A DNA stretch of 33,763 bases, from contig JBOHCT010000022.1 of NCBI GenBank assembly GCA_050699055.1, positions 1 through 33,763 of the forward strand, written 5' to 3'. Positions 7,513 through 16,019 of the stretch are shown one piece after another. Numbering within the stretch: position 1 is the stretch's first letter; each line of letters begins with the position of its first letter. A model generated the notes under the pieces. The model searched no databases, had not been told where the DNA came from, and worked only from the letters and a program-made list of their open reading frames with translations. Made by a program: the position numbers and the translations under genes. Origin of the DNA: JBOHCT01 sp050699055 (lineage in GTDB: Bacteria; Actinomycetota; Actinomycetes; Streptosporangiales; JBOHCT01).

Positions 7513-9716
7513 CTGTGGGCAACATGCACGAGCCGCTGCGGCGTTTCCTCGGGGGACTCACGTCCAAGGTGCTGGCCGAGTCACTCGAGATGCATACGGC
7601 TAACGACCTGCTCCGGCACTTCCCCCGCAGGTACGCCGAGCGTGGAGAGTTGACGGACCTCAGCCATCTGCGCGTGGGTGAGCACGTCACGGTCATGGCC
7701 GAGGTCGCCCGGGTCGACAAGCGTCGGATGCGGCACCGGCGCGGCACCATCGTCGAGGCGACGGTGACCGATGGCCGGGGAAGGCTCACGCTCACCTTCT
7801 TCAACCAGGCGTGGCGCGCGGGTGAGCTCCGGGCGGGGCGCAGGGGGTTGTTCGCCGGCAAGGTGTCCGTCTACCAGCGGACTCGCCAACTGGCGCACCC
7901 CGATTACCAGCTGATCGACGACGGAGCCCAGGCAGGAGACGAAGCGGGCGCGTTCGCGGGCGCCCTGATCCCCGTCTATCCCGCGACCACCAAGCTGCCG
8001 TCATGGCGGATCGCGCAGTCGATCAGGATCGTCTTGGACACCCTCGACGTCGGCGATGACCCCTTGCCCGTGGAGGTCCGTGCGCGACACGGGCTCATCC
8101 CGCTGGCGGAGGCGTTCCATGAGGTCCATCGACCGACGTCCCGTGCCGGCCTCGGCCGCGCACGCAAGCGGCTCAAGTGGGACGAGGCGTTCGTTCTGCA
8201 GGTGGTCCTCGCGCGGCGGCGGGAGGACGCGCACACGTTCCCGGCCCGACCACGTCCCGCCCGGGACGGCGGGCTGCTTCCGGAGTTCGAGGCCCGACTC
8301 CCCTTCACGCTGACAGGGGGCCAGCGGGAGGTCGGCGCGGCGGTCGCGGCTGACCTCGAACGCGACCACCCCATGCATCGCCTGCTCCAAGGCGACGTCG
8401 GTGTGGGAAAGACCGTCGTGGCGCTGCGGGCGATGCTGCAGACTGTCGACGCGGGCGGGCAGGCGGCGCTGCTCGCGCCGACGGAGGTACTCGCCCAGCA
8501 GCACGCGCGGTCGATCCGCGACCTGCTCGGGCCGGTCGGTCAGGCGGGTGAGCTGGGCGGAGCGGAACAAGCGACGCGCGTGGCGCTGCTCACCGGTTCA
8601 CAGGGGGCGGCGGCGCGACGCCGAGCGCTGCTCGACGCCGCGTCGGGGGCGGCAGGCATCGTCGTCGGGACACATGCCCTGCTCGAAGAGCACGTCCAGT
8701 TCGCCGACCTCGGTCTGGTCGTCGTCGACGAGCAGCACCGCTTCGGGGTCGAGCAGCGCGACGCCCTCCGCGAGAAGGCGGGCGACCACAGGCCGCACCT
8801 GCTCGTGATGACCGCGACCCCGATCCCGCGTACCGTCGCGATGACCGTCTATGGCGACCTCGAGGTTTCCTCTCTCACCGAGCTGCCGGCGGGACGTTCG
8901 CCGATCGCGACCCACGTCGTACCCGCCGGCGAGAAACCACACTTCCTGACGCGGGCGTGGGAGCGGCTTAGCGAGGAGGTCGCAGCCGGACACCAGGCTT
9001 ACGTCGTGTGCCCGCGCATCGGTGGAGAGGGGCCACAGGACGACCTCGGGGACGAGGTCGAGGAACCCGACGAGCCTGTCGACGATGCGGGCGAGGGGCG
9101 ACGGCCGGCGATCGCGGTCCTCGATGTGGCCTCCATGCTCACCGAGGGCCCGCTCGCCGGCCTGCGCCTGGAGGCCCTGCACGGCCGCATGCACCCCGAC
9201 GACAAGGACGCCGTGATGCGGCGGTTCGCCGCCGGCGGTGTCGACGTACTCGTGGCCACGACTGTCATCGAGGTCGGGGTCGATGTCCCGAGCGCCACGG
9301 CCATGGTCATCATGGACGCCGATCGTTTCGGTGTATCCCAGCTCCACCAGCTTCGGGGACGAGTCGGTCGCGGTCAGGTAGGAGGTCTGTGCCTGCTCGT
9401 CACCGAGGCGACCGCCGGTACGCGGGCACGCGAGCGTCTCGACGCCGTCGCCTCGACACTCGACGGGTTCGTGCTGTCCAGGATCGACCTCGAGCAGCGC
9501 CGCGAGGGAGACGTTCTCGGCGCCGCCCAGTCCGGCCGTCGCTCCAGCCTGCGCATGCTCGCGCTGCTCCGCGACGAGGACGTTATCCGCGCGGCGCGCG
9601 ATGAGGCGATCTCTCTCGTCGAGACCGATCCCGATCTCGCCGGTCATCCCGGCCTGCGCGATCAGGTCACCCAGCTCGTGGACGAGGAGCACGCCGGGTA
9701 CCTCGAGAAGACCTGA
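7509..9716 (+). CDS. recG: ATP-dependent DNA helicase RecG
   Basis: RecG remodels stalled replication forks and branch-migrates Holliday junctions. The protein has 735 residues. The N-terminal wedge/OB domain covers about residues 1-170. Helicase motif I is GDVGVGKTVVA near residue 295, motif Ia is APTEVLAQQH, and motif II is the DEQH box in VVVDEQHRFGVEQRD near 406. Motif III is MTATPIPRT. The C-terminal RecA-like domain has ATTVIEVGVDVPSA and QLRGRVGRG, followed by the TRG region. GTG 7509 overlaps the preceding stop by GTGA; GTG 7515 and ATG 7524 are possible alternatives. An acidic loop at about residues 510-540 is longer than in many homologues. Confidence 0.96.
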   Translation: MTVGNMHEPLRRFLGGLTSKVLAESLEMHTANDLLRHFPRRYAERGELTDLSHLRVGEHVTVMAEVARVDKRRMRHRRGTIVEATVTDGRGRLTLTFFNQAWRAGELRAGRRGLFAGKVSVYQRTRQLAHPDYQLIDDGAQAGDEAGAFAGALIPVYPATTKLPSWRIAQSIRIVLDTLDVGDDPLPVEVRARHGLIPLAEAFHEVHRPTSRAGLGRARKRLKWDEAFVLQVVLARRREDAHTFPARPRPARDGGLLPEFEARLPFTLTGGQREVGAAVAADLERDHPMHRLLQGDVGVGKTVVALRAMLQTVDAGGQAALLAPTEVLAQQHARSIRDLLGPVGQAGELGGAEQATRVALLTGSQGAAARRRALLDAASGAAGIVVGTHALLEEHVQFADLGLVVVDEQHRFGVEQRDALREKAGDHRPHLLVMTATPIPRTVAMTVYGDLEVSSLTELPAGRSPIATHVVPAGEKPHFLTRAWERLSEEVAAGHQAYVVCPRIGGEGPQDDLGDEVEEPDEPVDDAGEGRRPAIAVLDVASMLTEGPLAGLRLEALHGRMHPDDKDAVMRRFAAGGVDVLVATTVIEVGVDVPSATAMVIMDADRFGVSQLHQLRGRVGRGQVGGLCLLVTEATAGTRARERLDAVASTLDGFVLSRIDLEQRREGDVLGAAQSGRRSSLRMLALLRDEDVIRAARDEAISLVETDPDLAGHPGLRDQVTQLVDEEHAGYLEKT

Positions 9717-9751
9717 GGGCCCGCGAGGGACCGGAAGAAGCGCCGCGACCG

Positions 9752-9757
9752 TAGGCT
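9752..9757 (+). promoter_or_regulatory. -10 hexamer TAGGCT, leaderless start of the decarboxylase gene
   Basis: TAGGCT fits TANNNT and ends 7 nt before GTG 9765, indicating a leaderless transcript separate from recG. Confidence 0.45.
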
Positions 9758-9764
9758 CGATGGC

Positions 9765-11207
9765 GTGACGAGCCACATGACCCCCGAGGAGTTCCGCGCG
9801 TACGGCCGCGCGGCGATCGACTGGATAGCCGACTACATGGAGCGGGTCGAGTCCTATCCTGTGCTGTCGCAGGTCGACCCGGGTGAGGTGCGCCGAGGGC
9901 TACCCGAGCATCCACCGGAGCGCGGAGAGCCGTTCGAGTCCGTCCTCGCCGACCTCGACCGCGCCATCGTTCCCGGCATCACGCATTGGCAGCATCCGAG
10001 CTTCTTCGCGTACTTCCCGGCGAACGCCTCGGGGCCGGCCATTCTCGGCGACCTCCTCTCCTCCGGCCTCGGGGTCCAGGGGATGCTCTGGGCGACGTCT
10101 CCGGCCTGCACCGAGCTCGAGACGCTGACGCTCGACTGGCTGGCCGAGCTGCTCGACCTTCCCGAGCGCTTCCGTTCCGACTCCTCCGGCAGTTCCCATT
10201 CCGCGGGTGGGGGCGTCATCCAGGACACCGCGTCGTCGGCCAACCTCGTGGCCCTGCTCGCCGCGCTCCACCGCGCGAGTGACGGTGCGGTCGGGGATGA
10301 GGGCGTGGGGCGCCGCTACACCGTCTACGCGTCGACGCAGGCTCACTCGTCGATCGAGAAAGCCGTACGCGTCGCCGGGCTCGGTGTCGCGAGTCTCCGC
10401 CTGGTCGACATCGATCCTGAGACGCAGGCCATGCGAACCGACCACCTGCGGGACATGATCGCCGCCGACCGGGAGGCGGGAGCCGTCCCCACGATGGTCG
10501 TCGCGGCGATCGGCACGACCTCGACGTGCGCGATCGACCCGCTGACAGAGGTCGGCCCGGTCTGTGCCGAATGGGGTGTCTGGCTGCACGTCGACGCCGC
10601 GTACGCCGGCGTCGCCGCGGTCTGCCCGGAGCTGCGTCAACTCAACGACGGGGTGGCGGCGTACGCGGACTCCTACTGCACCAACCCGCACAAGTGGCTG
10701 CTCACCAACTTCGACTGCGACGCCTTCTGGGTGGCCGACAGGGCCAGCCTCGTCGGCGCGCTGTCAGTGCTGCCCGAGTACCTCCGCAACACCGCCACAG
10801 AGAGCGGGTCGGTGATCGACTACCGGGACTGGCAGATCCCGCTGGGCCGCAGGTTCCGGGCGCTCAAGCTGTGGTGCGTGCTCCGGTGGTACGGCGCCGA
10901 GGGACTGCGCGAGCACATCCGCGGGCACGTCGCCCGCGCCGATGAGCTCGGCGGGTGGGTGGCCGAAGACGAGCGCTTCGAGCTGGCGACCCCACCGCGC
11001 CTCGGGCTCGTGTGCTTCCGGGTTCGTGGCTCCGACGAGGCCAACCGGCGACTCCTCGAGCTCCTGAACCGTTCAGGAGAGCTGTACCTCACCCATACCA
11101 AGGTGAACGGACGGTACGTCCTCCGACTGGCGATCGGCGGTGCGCGCACCGAGCGCAGGCACGTCGAGGCGGCCTGGAAAAGGGTCGCCGCGGCTGCCGA
11201 ACCCTAG
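9765..11207 (+). CDS. PLP-dependent aromatic-L-amino-acid-type decarboxylase
   Basis: A 480-residue fold-type I PLP enzyme of the group II decarboxylase (DDC/TDC) family. Seen: the N-terminal swap domain MTPEEFRAYGRAAIDWIADY typical of aromatic amino acid decarboxylases; HWQHPSFFAYFPANASGPAI; QDTASSANLVALLAA; HSSIEKAV; LHVDAAYAGVAAVCPE with the PLP-pyridine aspartate; and NPHKW, where Lys310 would bind PLP. Substrates of this family include tyrosine, tryptophan, DOPA and phenylalanine; which one applies cannot be told from sequence alone. It has its own -10 hexamer and sits between recG and rsmD, a position not dictated by function. ATG 9777 is an alternative start. Confidence 0.88.
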   Translation: MTSHMTPEEFRAYGRAAIDWIADYMERVESYPVLSQVDPGEVRRGLPEHPPERGEPFESVLADLDRAIVPGITHWQHPSFFAYFPANASGPAILGDLLSSGLGVQGMLWATSPACTELETLTLDWLAELLDLPERFRSDSSGSSHSAGGGVIQDTASSANLVALLAALHRASDGAVGDEGVGRRYTVYASTQAHSSIEKAVRVAGLGVASLRLVDIDPETQAMRTDHLRDMIAADREAGAVPTMVVAAIGTTSTCAIDPLTEVGPVCAEWGVWLHVDAAYAGVAAVCPELRQLNDGVAAYADSYCTNPHKWLLTNFDCDAFWVADRASLVGALSVLPEYLRNTATESGSVIDYRDWQIPLGRRFRALKLWCVLRWYGAEGLREHIRGHVARADELGGWVAEDERFELATPPRLGLVCFRVRGSDEANRRLLELLNRSGELYLTHTKVNGRYVLRLAIGGARTERRHVEAAWKRVAAAAEP

Positions 11208-11226
11208 GGCGCGTCCCGGGAACGGA

Positions 11227-11232
11227 TACTCT
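11227..11232 (+). promoter_or_regulatory. -10 hexamer TACTCT of rsmD, leaderless start
   Basis: TACTCT fits TANNNT and ends 6 nt before the GTG at 11239. Confidence 0.4.
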
Positions 11233-11238
11233 CGGCGC

Positions 11239-11829
11239 GTGCCTCGCGTCATAGCCGGGACGGCCGGGGGGAGGCGTCTCGCCGCCCCGCCGGGCCGGTC
11301 CACCCGCCCGACGAGCGACCGTACCCGTGAGGGGCTCTTCGCCTCCCTCGGCTCCATGATCGAGGGAGGCGCCGGGCTACGTGTCCTCGACCTGTACGCC
11401 GGGTCGGGGGCGGTCGGGCTCGAGGCCCTTTCCCGCGGGGCCGCCCATGTCACGCTCGTCGAGTCGGCCCCGCGCACCCTGCGCGTCCTCCGCGACAACG
11501 TTCGCCGGCTCGGCCTGCCGGGCGCGGAGGTCGTCGCAAACCGCGTCGAGCGGCTCATTCGCGGGCCGGTACCGGGCCGACCGTACGATCTCGTCTTCGT
11601 GGACCCTCCGTACGCCCTCGAGGAGGGCGCGCTCGCGACCGTCCTCGCCGCCGCGCGCGACGGCGGGTGGCTGGCGGACGAGGGGATCTGCGTCGTGGAG
11701 CGGGCCACCCGGGGCGGCGAGCCCTGGCCACCCGGCTTCGTCGCCGACAAGGTACGTCGGTACGGAGACGCGACCCTCTGGTACGGTCGCGCCGCATCCC
11801 CGCACCGAGCCGAACGGGAGCCGGACTAG
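11239..11829 (+). CDS. rsmD: 16S rRNA (guanine(966)-N(2))-methyltransferase
   Basis: RsmD methylates G966 of 16S rRNA in the 30S subunit. The 196-residue product begins PRVIAGTAGGRRL, the usual RsmD N-terminus, followed by RPTSDRTREGLFASL. The SAM-binding motif I is VLDLYAGSGAVGLEALSRGA, and catalytic motif IV is FVDPPYAL. The open frame extends to 11140, within the decarboxylase gene, but GTG 11239 matches the family start and has a -10 hexamer 6 nt upstream. Its stop codon shares one base with the coaD start (TAGTG), so rsmD and coaD form an operon, the usual arrangement. Confidence 0.93.
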   Translation: MPRVIAGTAGGRRLAAPPGRSTRPTSDRTREGLFASLGSMIEGGAGLRVLDLYAGSGAVGLEALSRGAAHVTLVESAPRTLRVLRDNVRRLGLPGAEVVANRVERLIRGPVPGRPYDLVFVDPPYALEEGALATVLAAARDGGWLADEGICVVERATRGGEPWPPGFVADKVRRYGDATLWYGRAASPHRAEREPD

Positions 11830-12311
11830 TGCGTCGCGTCGTCTGCCCGGGGTCGTTCGATCCCGTCACCAACGGTCACCTCGACATCATCGGTCGTGCC
11901 GCCAGGCTGTTCGACGATGTGATCGTCGCGATCGGGATCAACGACTCCAAGCATGGCCTCTTCGCTCCCGACGAGCGCGGGGCCATGCTGCGGGAGGCCA
12001 CTGCCGAGTACGACAACATCGGGGTGGAGACGTTCCAGGGTCTGCTGGTCGACTTCTGTCGCGACCACGACATCTCGATCATCGTCAAGGGGCTGCGCGC
12101 GGTGAGCGACTTCGACTACGAGCTGCAGAGTGCGCAGATGAACCACAGCCTCGCCGGTGTCGAGACCATGTTCGTAGCCACGAATCCGCTGTACTCCTTC
12201 CTGTCGTCCAGTCTGGTCAAGGAGGTCGCGCAGTTCGGCGGTGATGTGTCGGGGCTGGTGCCCGACGTCGTGCGCAGACGCCTCGTCGAGCGGCTGTCCG
12301 ACGCCGACTGA
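11829..12311 (+). CDS. coaD: Phosphopantetheine adenylyltransferase
   Basis: CoaD transfers AMP from ATP to 4'-phosphopantetheine, the penultimate step of coenzyme A synthesis. The protein has 160 residues, the normal size. It starts RRVVCPGSFDPVTNGHLDII, containing the TNGH nucleotidyltransferase motif. It also has IVKGLRAVSDFDYELQ and the C-terminal LSSSLVKEVAQFGGDVSG, which corresponds to the ISSS(M/L)VKE motif. The GTG start overlaps the rsmD stop by one base. It is the second gene of the rsmD-coaD operon. Confidence 0.96.
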   Translation: MRRVVCPGSFDPVTNGHLDIIGRAARLFDDVIVAIGINDSKHGLFAPDERGAMLREATAEYDNIGVETFQGLLVDFCRDHDISIIVKGLRAVSDFDYELQSAQMNHSLAGVETMFVATNPLYSFLSSSLVKEVAQFGGDVSGLVPDVVRRRLVERLSDAD

Positions 12312-12356
12312 CGTGGAGCGATAGGGTCGAGGTGTCGATCCTGCTCCGCACTCCGG

Positions 12357-12362
12357 TATCCT
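12357..12362 (+). promoter_or_regulatory. Candidate -10 hexamer TATCCT for the DUF177-rpmF unit
   Basis: TATCCT fits TANNNT and lies 36 bp before ATG 12399, in the 87-bp gap after coaD. A second TANNNT (TAGGGT, 12322-12327) is also present. Confidence 0.3.
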
Positions 12363-12398
12363 TCGCAGCGGCCCGAAGCCGTCGGACACGGATCCGCT

Positions 12399-13016
12399 AT
12401 GTCCTATGACGTCAAGAACACCGCCACGCGCCTCGACCCGCGTGCCTCGCTCGTGCTCGACACGCGAGCGCTGGGGCATCGCCCGGGGGCGATGCGGACG
12501 GCATCCCGGACCGTCGCGGCGCCCGCCGCCCTCGCCATCGAGATGGTCGGCGTACCCGAGGGCGCCGACGTCGAGCTCGGCCTCCGTCTCGAGTCGGTGA
12601 TGGAGGGCGTGCTCGTGTCCGGCACGGCCCGTGTGCCCCTGGCCGGCGAATGCGCGCGTTGTCTTGATCCGGTCGTTTCCTCGCTCGAGGTGGAGTTCCA
12701 GGAGCTCTACGCCTACGAGGGGGCGGCGGCGGTGGAGGAAGACGAGCACCGCGTTGAAGGCGACCTGCTCGACCTCGAGCCGGCCCTTCGCGACGCCGTG
12801 GTGCTGGCGCTCCCGCTGAGCCCGCTGTGTCGTGACGACTGCCCTGGGCTCTGCTCGGAGTGCGGTGTGCGGCTGGCCGACGCCGGTCCCGACCACGTTC
12901 ACGAGGAGGCGGTCGACCCACGCTGGGCGGGGCTGCGGGATCTTGTTCAGCAACCCGGGTCCGACGACGGGACCGGGGTCCACACGTCCGATACCGACGA
13001 CGATCAGGAGGGATGA
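12399..13016 (+). CDS. DUF177 (YceD-like) protein
   Basis: A 205-residue protein of the DUF177/YceD family, almost always found directly upstream of rpmF and implicated in 23S rRNA accumulation. Seen: ECARCLDPV in the middle (first cysteine pair), an acidic ELYAYEG region, and C-terminal CRDDCPGLCSECG, the strongly conserved cysteine cluster. The last 35 residues are acidic and probably disordered. It starts at ATG 12399 and ends one base before the rpmF start codon (TGA, then C, then GTG), so the pair is likely co-translated. Confidence 0.9.
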   Translation: MSYDVKNTATRLDPRASLVLDTRALGHRPGAMRTASRTVAAPAALAIEMVGVPEGADVELGLRLESVMEGVLVSGTARVPLAGECARCLDPVVSSLEVEFQELYAYEGAAAVEEDEHRVEGDLLDLEPALRDAVVLALPLSPLCRDDCPGLCSECGVRLADAGPDHVHEEAVDPRWAGLRDLVQQPGSDDGTGVHTSDTDDDQEG

Positions 13017-13017
13017 C

Positions 13018-13194
13018 GTGGCCGTACCAAAGAGAAGGATGTCGCGGAGCAACACCCGTTCGCGGCGTGCGCAATGGAAGGCACAGTCGCCGACGCTCGT
13101 GCGCTGTCCGCAGTGCAGGGAGTCGAAGCTTCCGCACACCGCGTGCCCGACCTGCGGCACCTACAGACGCCGCCAAGTCATCGAGCCCGCCTGA
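13018..13194 (+). CDS. rpmF: 50S ribosomal protein L32
   Basis: A 58-residue ribosomal protein: AVPKRRMSRSNTRSRRAQWK at the N-terminus, then a zinc-ribbon with CPQC and CPTCGTYR. The GTG start follows the upstream stop by one base, and GGAGG lies within the end of the preceding gene at good distance. An inverted repeat TTCCCG/CGGGAA at 13203-13223, just after the stop, may be a weak terminator. Confidence 0.96.
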   Translation: MAVPKRRMSRSNTRSRRAQWKAQSPTLVRCPQCRESKLPHTACPTCGTYRRRQVIEPA

Positions 13195-13202
13195 TCGCGG
13201 GC

Positions 13203-13223
13203 TTCCCGTCCGGGTGGCGGGAA
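13203..13223 (+). terminator. Possible weak terminator after rpmF
   Basis: TTCCCG (13203-13208) and CGGGAA (13218-13223) form a 6-bp stem with a 9-nt loop, 8 bp after the rpmF stop. No T-tract follows. The rest of the gap to rnc (13224-13421) shows no convincing gene. Confidence 0.3.
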
Positions 13224-13421
13224 CGTGCTCGGTCCGGTATAGCGGAGCCCCGCCCCCGAGGTCGTGGCGGATGCCGCGGTTTCCCTCGACGTCCACCTCG
13301 TTCTCGCGGAGCCGACGCCTCGCTCGCCGTGCCGCACACGGTAGTGGACCTTTTGTGTCCGCTCCCATTATCTCCGCTGCGCCCGGGTCGTTTCAGAGGT
13401 CGACGAGGGAGGAGGACACGT

Positions 13422-14189
13422 GTGGGCGCGATGAGTCATACGCAGGGGGCCGTGGAGCGTGACCTTACCCAGCTGGAGAGGTCGCTCGATGTACGTGTGG
13501 GACATGACCTGCTCGAGCGGGCCCTGACCCATCGTTCGTACGCCTACGAGAACGGCGGGTTGCCGACGAACGAGCGCTTGGAGTTCCTCGGCGACTCCGT
13601 GCTCGGGCTGGTCGTCACCGACACCCTTTACCGAACCCATCCCCAGCTTCCCGAGGGACAGCTCGCGAAGCTTCGAGCGGCCGTCGTCAACATGCGGGCG
13701 CTCGCGGAGGTAGCCCGCGAGGTAGGGCTCGGGCATTTCATCATGCTTGGCCGCGGTGAGGAGGGAACCGGGGGCCGTGACAAGTCGTCCATCCTCGCGG
13801 ACACGCTCGAGGCGGTCATCGGGGCCATCTACCTCGATCGCGGACTGGATGTCGCGACCGCGATCGTCCATCGCCTGTTCGATCCGCTGATCCGGCGGTC
13901 GGCGGGCCTCGGCGCCGGACTCGACTGGAAGACGTCGCTGCAGGAGCTGACGGCCGCCGAGTTCCTCGGTGTTCCCGAGTACCTCGTAGAAGAGAGCGGA
14001 CCCGACCACCAGAAGTCGTTTCGCGCCGTCGTCCGTGTCGGCGGCCACGTGTACGGCAGCGGCGAAGGACGCAGCAAGAAGGAAGCCGAACAGCAGGCGG
14101 CCGAGTCGGCCTGGACCGCGATCCGCGAATGCCCGATCCGCGAGGAGCCGTCAGGCACCGGCGGACGGTCGAGCGTCGCGGGCGCATAG
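13422..14189 (+). CDS. rnc: Ribonuclease III
   Basis: RNase III cuts double-stranded RNA and releases rRNA precursors. The 255-residue product has the RNase III catalytic domain (about residues 15-150) with the signature NERLEFLGDSVLGL and downstream metal-binding DTLEAVIGAIYLD. The C-terminal double-stranded-RNA-binding domain runs from DWKTSLQELTA to GRSKKEAEQQAAESAWTAI. The frame is open back to 13074, through rpmF in another frame, but GTG 13422 has AGGGAGGAGG 6 nt upstream and matches the family start; ATG 13431 is the alternative. It precedes mutM, as is usual in actinobacteria. Confidence 0.95.
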   Translation: MGAMSHTQGAVERDLTQLERSLDVRVGHDLLERALTHRSYAYENGGLPTNERLEFLGDSVLGLVVTDTLYRTHPQLPEGQLAKLRAAVVNMRALAEVAREVGLGHFIMLGRGEEGTGGRDKSSILADTLEAVIGAIYLDRGLDVATAIVHRLFDPLIRRSAGLGAGLDWKTSLQELTAAEFLGVPEYLVEESGPDHQKSFRAVVRVGGHVYGSGEGRSKKEAEQQAAESAWTAIRECPIREEPSGTGGRSSVAGA

Positions 14190-14222
14190 GATCGCGTCCG
14201 TCCCTGTCCACCGAGGCGTCAG

Positions 14223-15077
14223 GTGCCCGAGCTTCCAGAGGTCGAAACCGTCCGCGGCGGACTCGCGCGAACCATCACCGGCCGCGTCATCGCCGGTGTC
14301 ACCGTCGCTCACCCCCGGGCCGTACGCCGTCATGTGGCTGGGCAGCACGACTTCGCGGCGCGCCTCACCGGATGCGGGGTCCGCGCGGTACGCAGGAGAG
14401 GCAAGTACCTCTGGATGCCTCTTGACTCCGGCGACGTACTGCTCGCCCACCTCGGGATGAGCGGGCAGTTGCTTGTCGTCCCGCGGGCCACACCGGCCGA
14501 GCGGCATCTTCGCGTGCGAATGACCTTCAACGACGGTGGGCTGGACCTGCGGTTCGTCGACCAGCGAACGTTCGGCGGCATGTGGGTCGCGGCCGGCGGA
14601 GAGGGACCGCCTGGCCCGATCGCCCACATCGCGCCGGATCCGCTCGAGCCCGGCTTCGACGGCGAAACTTTCTACCGCGCACTCCGCCGCAGGCGTACGG
14701 GCCTGAAGCGGGCCCTTCTCGACCAGTCCCTGGTCAGCGGCGTCGGAAACATCTACGCCGACGAAGCCCTCTGGCGGGCGCGGCTGCACTGGGCCCGCCC
14801 GACAGAGACCCTTACCCGACGGGAGGTAGCCCAGGTCGTCACGGCTGTGGGCGAGGTCATGGGCGACGCCATCGCGGCGGGCGGGACCACCTTCGACAGC
14901 CTCTACGTGAACGTGAACGGCGAGAGCGGGTACTTCGACCGTTCGCTCGACGTCTACGGGAGGGCGGACGAGCCCTGCCGGCGGTGCGGGACGCTGATCC
15001 GCCGCGACGTGTTCATGAACCGCTCCGCCTACACCTGCCCCCGCTGTCAGCCTCGCCCGAGACGGGCACGCTGGTAG
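14223..15077 (+). CDS. mutM: Formamidopyrimidine-DNA glycosylase
   Basis: MutM (Fpg) removes 8-oxoguanine and formamidopyrimidines and nicks the abasic site. The 284-residue product begins PELPEVETVRGGL, giving the catalytic N-terminal proline and Glu after Met removal. It has RRRGKYLWMPLDSG and LLAHLGMSGQLLV, the helix-two-turn-helix region GVGNIYADEALW, and the C-terminal zinc finger CRRCGTLIRRDVFMNRSAY followed by CPRC. GTG start. It lies 33 bp after rnc, whose stop codon overlaps a TAGGAT box that could be a -10 element. A 16-bp tandem duplication covers its stop codon. Confidence 0.95.
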   Translation: MPELPEVETVRGGLARTITGRVIAGVTVAHPRAVRRHVAGQHDFAARLTGCGVRAVRRRGKYLWMPLDSGDVLLAHLGMSGQLLVVPRATPAERHLRVRMTFNDGGLDLRFVDQRTFGGMWVAAGGEGPPGPIAHIAPDPLEPGFDGETFYRALRRRRTGLKRALLDQSLVSGVGNIYADEALWRARLHWARPTETLTRREVAQVVTAVGEVMGDAIAAGGTTFDSLYVNVNGESGYFDRSLDVYGRADEPCRRCGTLIRRDVFMNRSAYTCPRCQPRPRRARW

Positions 15078-15097
15078 ACAAGCACGCTGGTAGACAA
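15066..15097 (+). repeat. Perfect 16-bp tandem duplication (GCACGCTGGTAGACAA)
   Basis: Two identical 16-bp units at 15066-15081 and 15082-15097. The first contains the mutM stop codon TAG (15075-15077), so the duplication extends the intergenic sequence without altering the protein. Confidence 0.9.
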
Positions 15098-15131
15098 AGA
15101 GGCAGCGAGCCACCGGCCGAGAGGGGAGTGC

Positions 15132-15416
15132 GTGGCGGACGACGAGGGGGCCAGGCTCACCGCGTGGGTGGACGGGTACGTCCAGGGCGTCGGTTTCCGC
15201 CTGTGGGTGCGGGCACGCGCCCGGGAGATGGGTCTCGTCGGCGCGGCGAGGAATCTTCCTGACGGACGTGTCGAGGTCGTCGCGGAGGGGCCGCGTGATG
15301 CCTGCCGGCGTCTCGCGGGCACACTGCGCGGCCCATCCACCCCGGGGCGGGTGACCGATGTGGTGACCGAGTGGGGCACCGCGCGAGGGGATGTCGCCGG
15401 CTTCGGCGTCGATTGA
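15132..15416 (+). CDS. acyP: Acylphosphatase
   Basis: A 94-residue acylphosphatase, hydrolysing acyl-phosphate bonds. The first signature is GYVQGVGFRLWVRARA, with the phosphate-binding arginine. The second is GAARNLPDGRVEVVAEG, with the catalytic asparagine. The usual aromatic residue before ARN is replaced by alanine. GTG 15132 is chosen, with GAGGGGAG 4-11 nt upstream. It is a small cytosolic enzyme commonly found between mutM and smc in actinomycetes. Confidence 0.92.
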   Translation: MADDEGARLTAWVDGYVQGVGFRLWVRARAREMGLVGAARNLPDGRVEVVAEGPRDACRRLAGTLRGPSTPGRVTDVVTEWGTARGDVAGFGVD

Positions 15417-15652
15417 GCGTGACCAGCGCCCCTTGAGCCAGCGTGACCAGCCGGCGAGGCCCACGGGCATGACGTTACATACCGGACAGAAATCCGCACT
15501 ACCAGGACTTTTGTCCAGGATGGCGTGATCGTCAACTTGACCACAAGGCCGGGTGGTGGGAACCTTGAAACACGTACCCCCCGCGGTTACTTCTGCACGC
15601 GAGTCCATAATGCGTGCGACGATCCGGTCTCTCGACGTAGAGAGGACCTTCA

Positions 15653-15847
15653 ATGGCGAAAGCGCTTCTCGGCCATGTGGGAGGCCCAGACCCCCGTGTG
15701 GTCGCGGAGCTGCGTCGGCTCCAAGAGCGCGTATGTGACCTCGAAACCGAGGTCGTACGCCTCCAGGCGGCCAATGATGCGCTCATCGCGACCGTACGAA
15801 ACGGGGACGACGCGCTGGCGGTACCGCGCGAGCCGGCTCTGACCTGA
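15653..15847 (+). CDS. Conserved small coiled-coil protein upstream of smc
   Basis: A 64-residue protein: a short N-terminal segment MAKALLGHVGGPDP, then a heptad-patterned helix (VVAELRRLQERVCDLETEVV and beyond, to about residue 47), then a short tail. I recall similar small proteins at this position in Streptomyces and relatives but know of no assigned function. GAGAGG lies about 7-12 nt before the ATG. It is followed by a good terminator hairpin and then smc, so it is its own transcription unit. A role linked to chromosome structure is only suggested by position. Confidence 0.72.
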   Translation: MAKALLGHVGGPDPRVVAELRRLQERVCDLETEVVRLQAANDALIATVRNGDDALAVPREPALT

Positions 15848-15871
15848 CCTTCCGCTGCGCAACCCATCCAG

Positions 15872-15903
15872 AGGGACGTCGCTTAGGCGTCCCTATTCTC
15901 TTG
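15872..15903 (+). terminator. Rho-independent-type terminator
   Basis: AGGGACG (15872-15878) pairs with CGTCCCT (15888-15894), loop of 9 nt, followed by ATTCTCTTG, the only moderately T-rich tail seen after a stem in this part. It separates the coiled-coil gene from smc. Confidence 0.6.
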
Positions 15904-15967
15904 CCGGGGCGGGATTCACGCCACGCCGGCACTGCTGGATTCCACCCGTGGCCAGCGTTCTGCAGTG

Positions 15968-15973
15968 TAAGGT
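15968..15973 (+). promoter_or_regulatory. Candidate -10 hexamer TAAGGT of smc
   Basis: TAAGGT fits TANNNT and lies 46 bp before the smc start codon, after the terminator. Confidence 0.35.
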
Positions 15974-16019
15974 TTCCGCTGGTCCTGCCCTCGTTCCCGG
16001 CTGCCGGGAGAGTTCGTAC

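Noticed and set aside
13074..13421. Long N-terminal extension of RNase III
   Set aside because: It reads through rpmF in another frame and lacks family similarity; GTG 13422 has a strong Shine-Dalgarno sequence.
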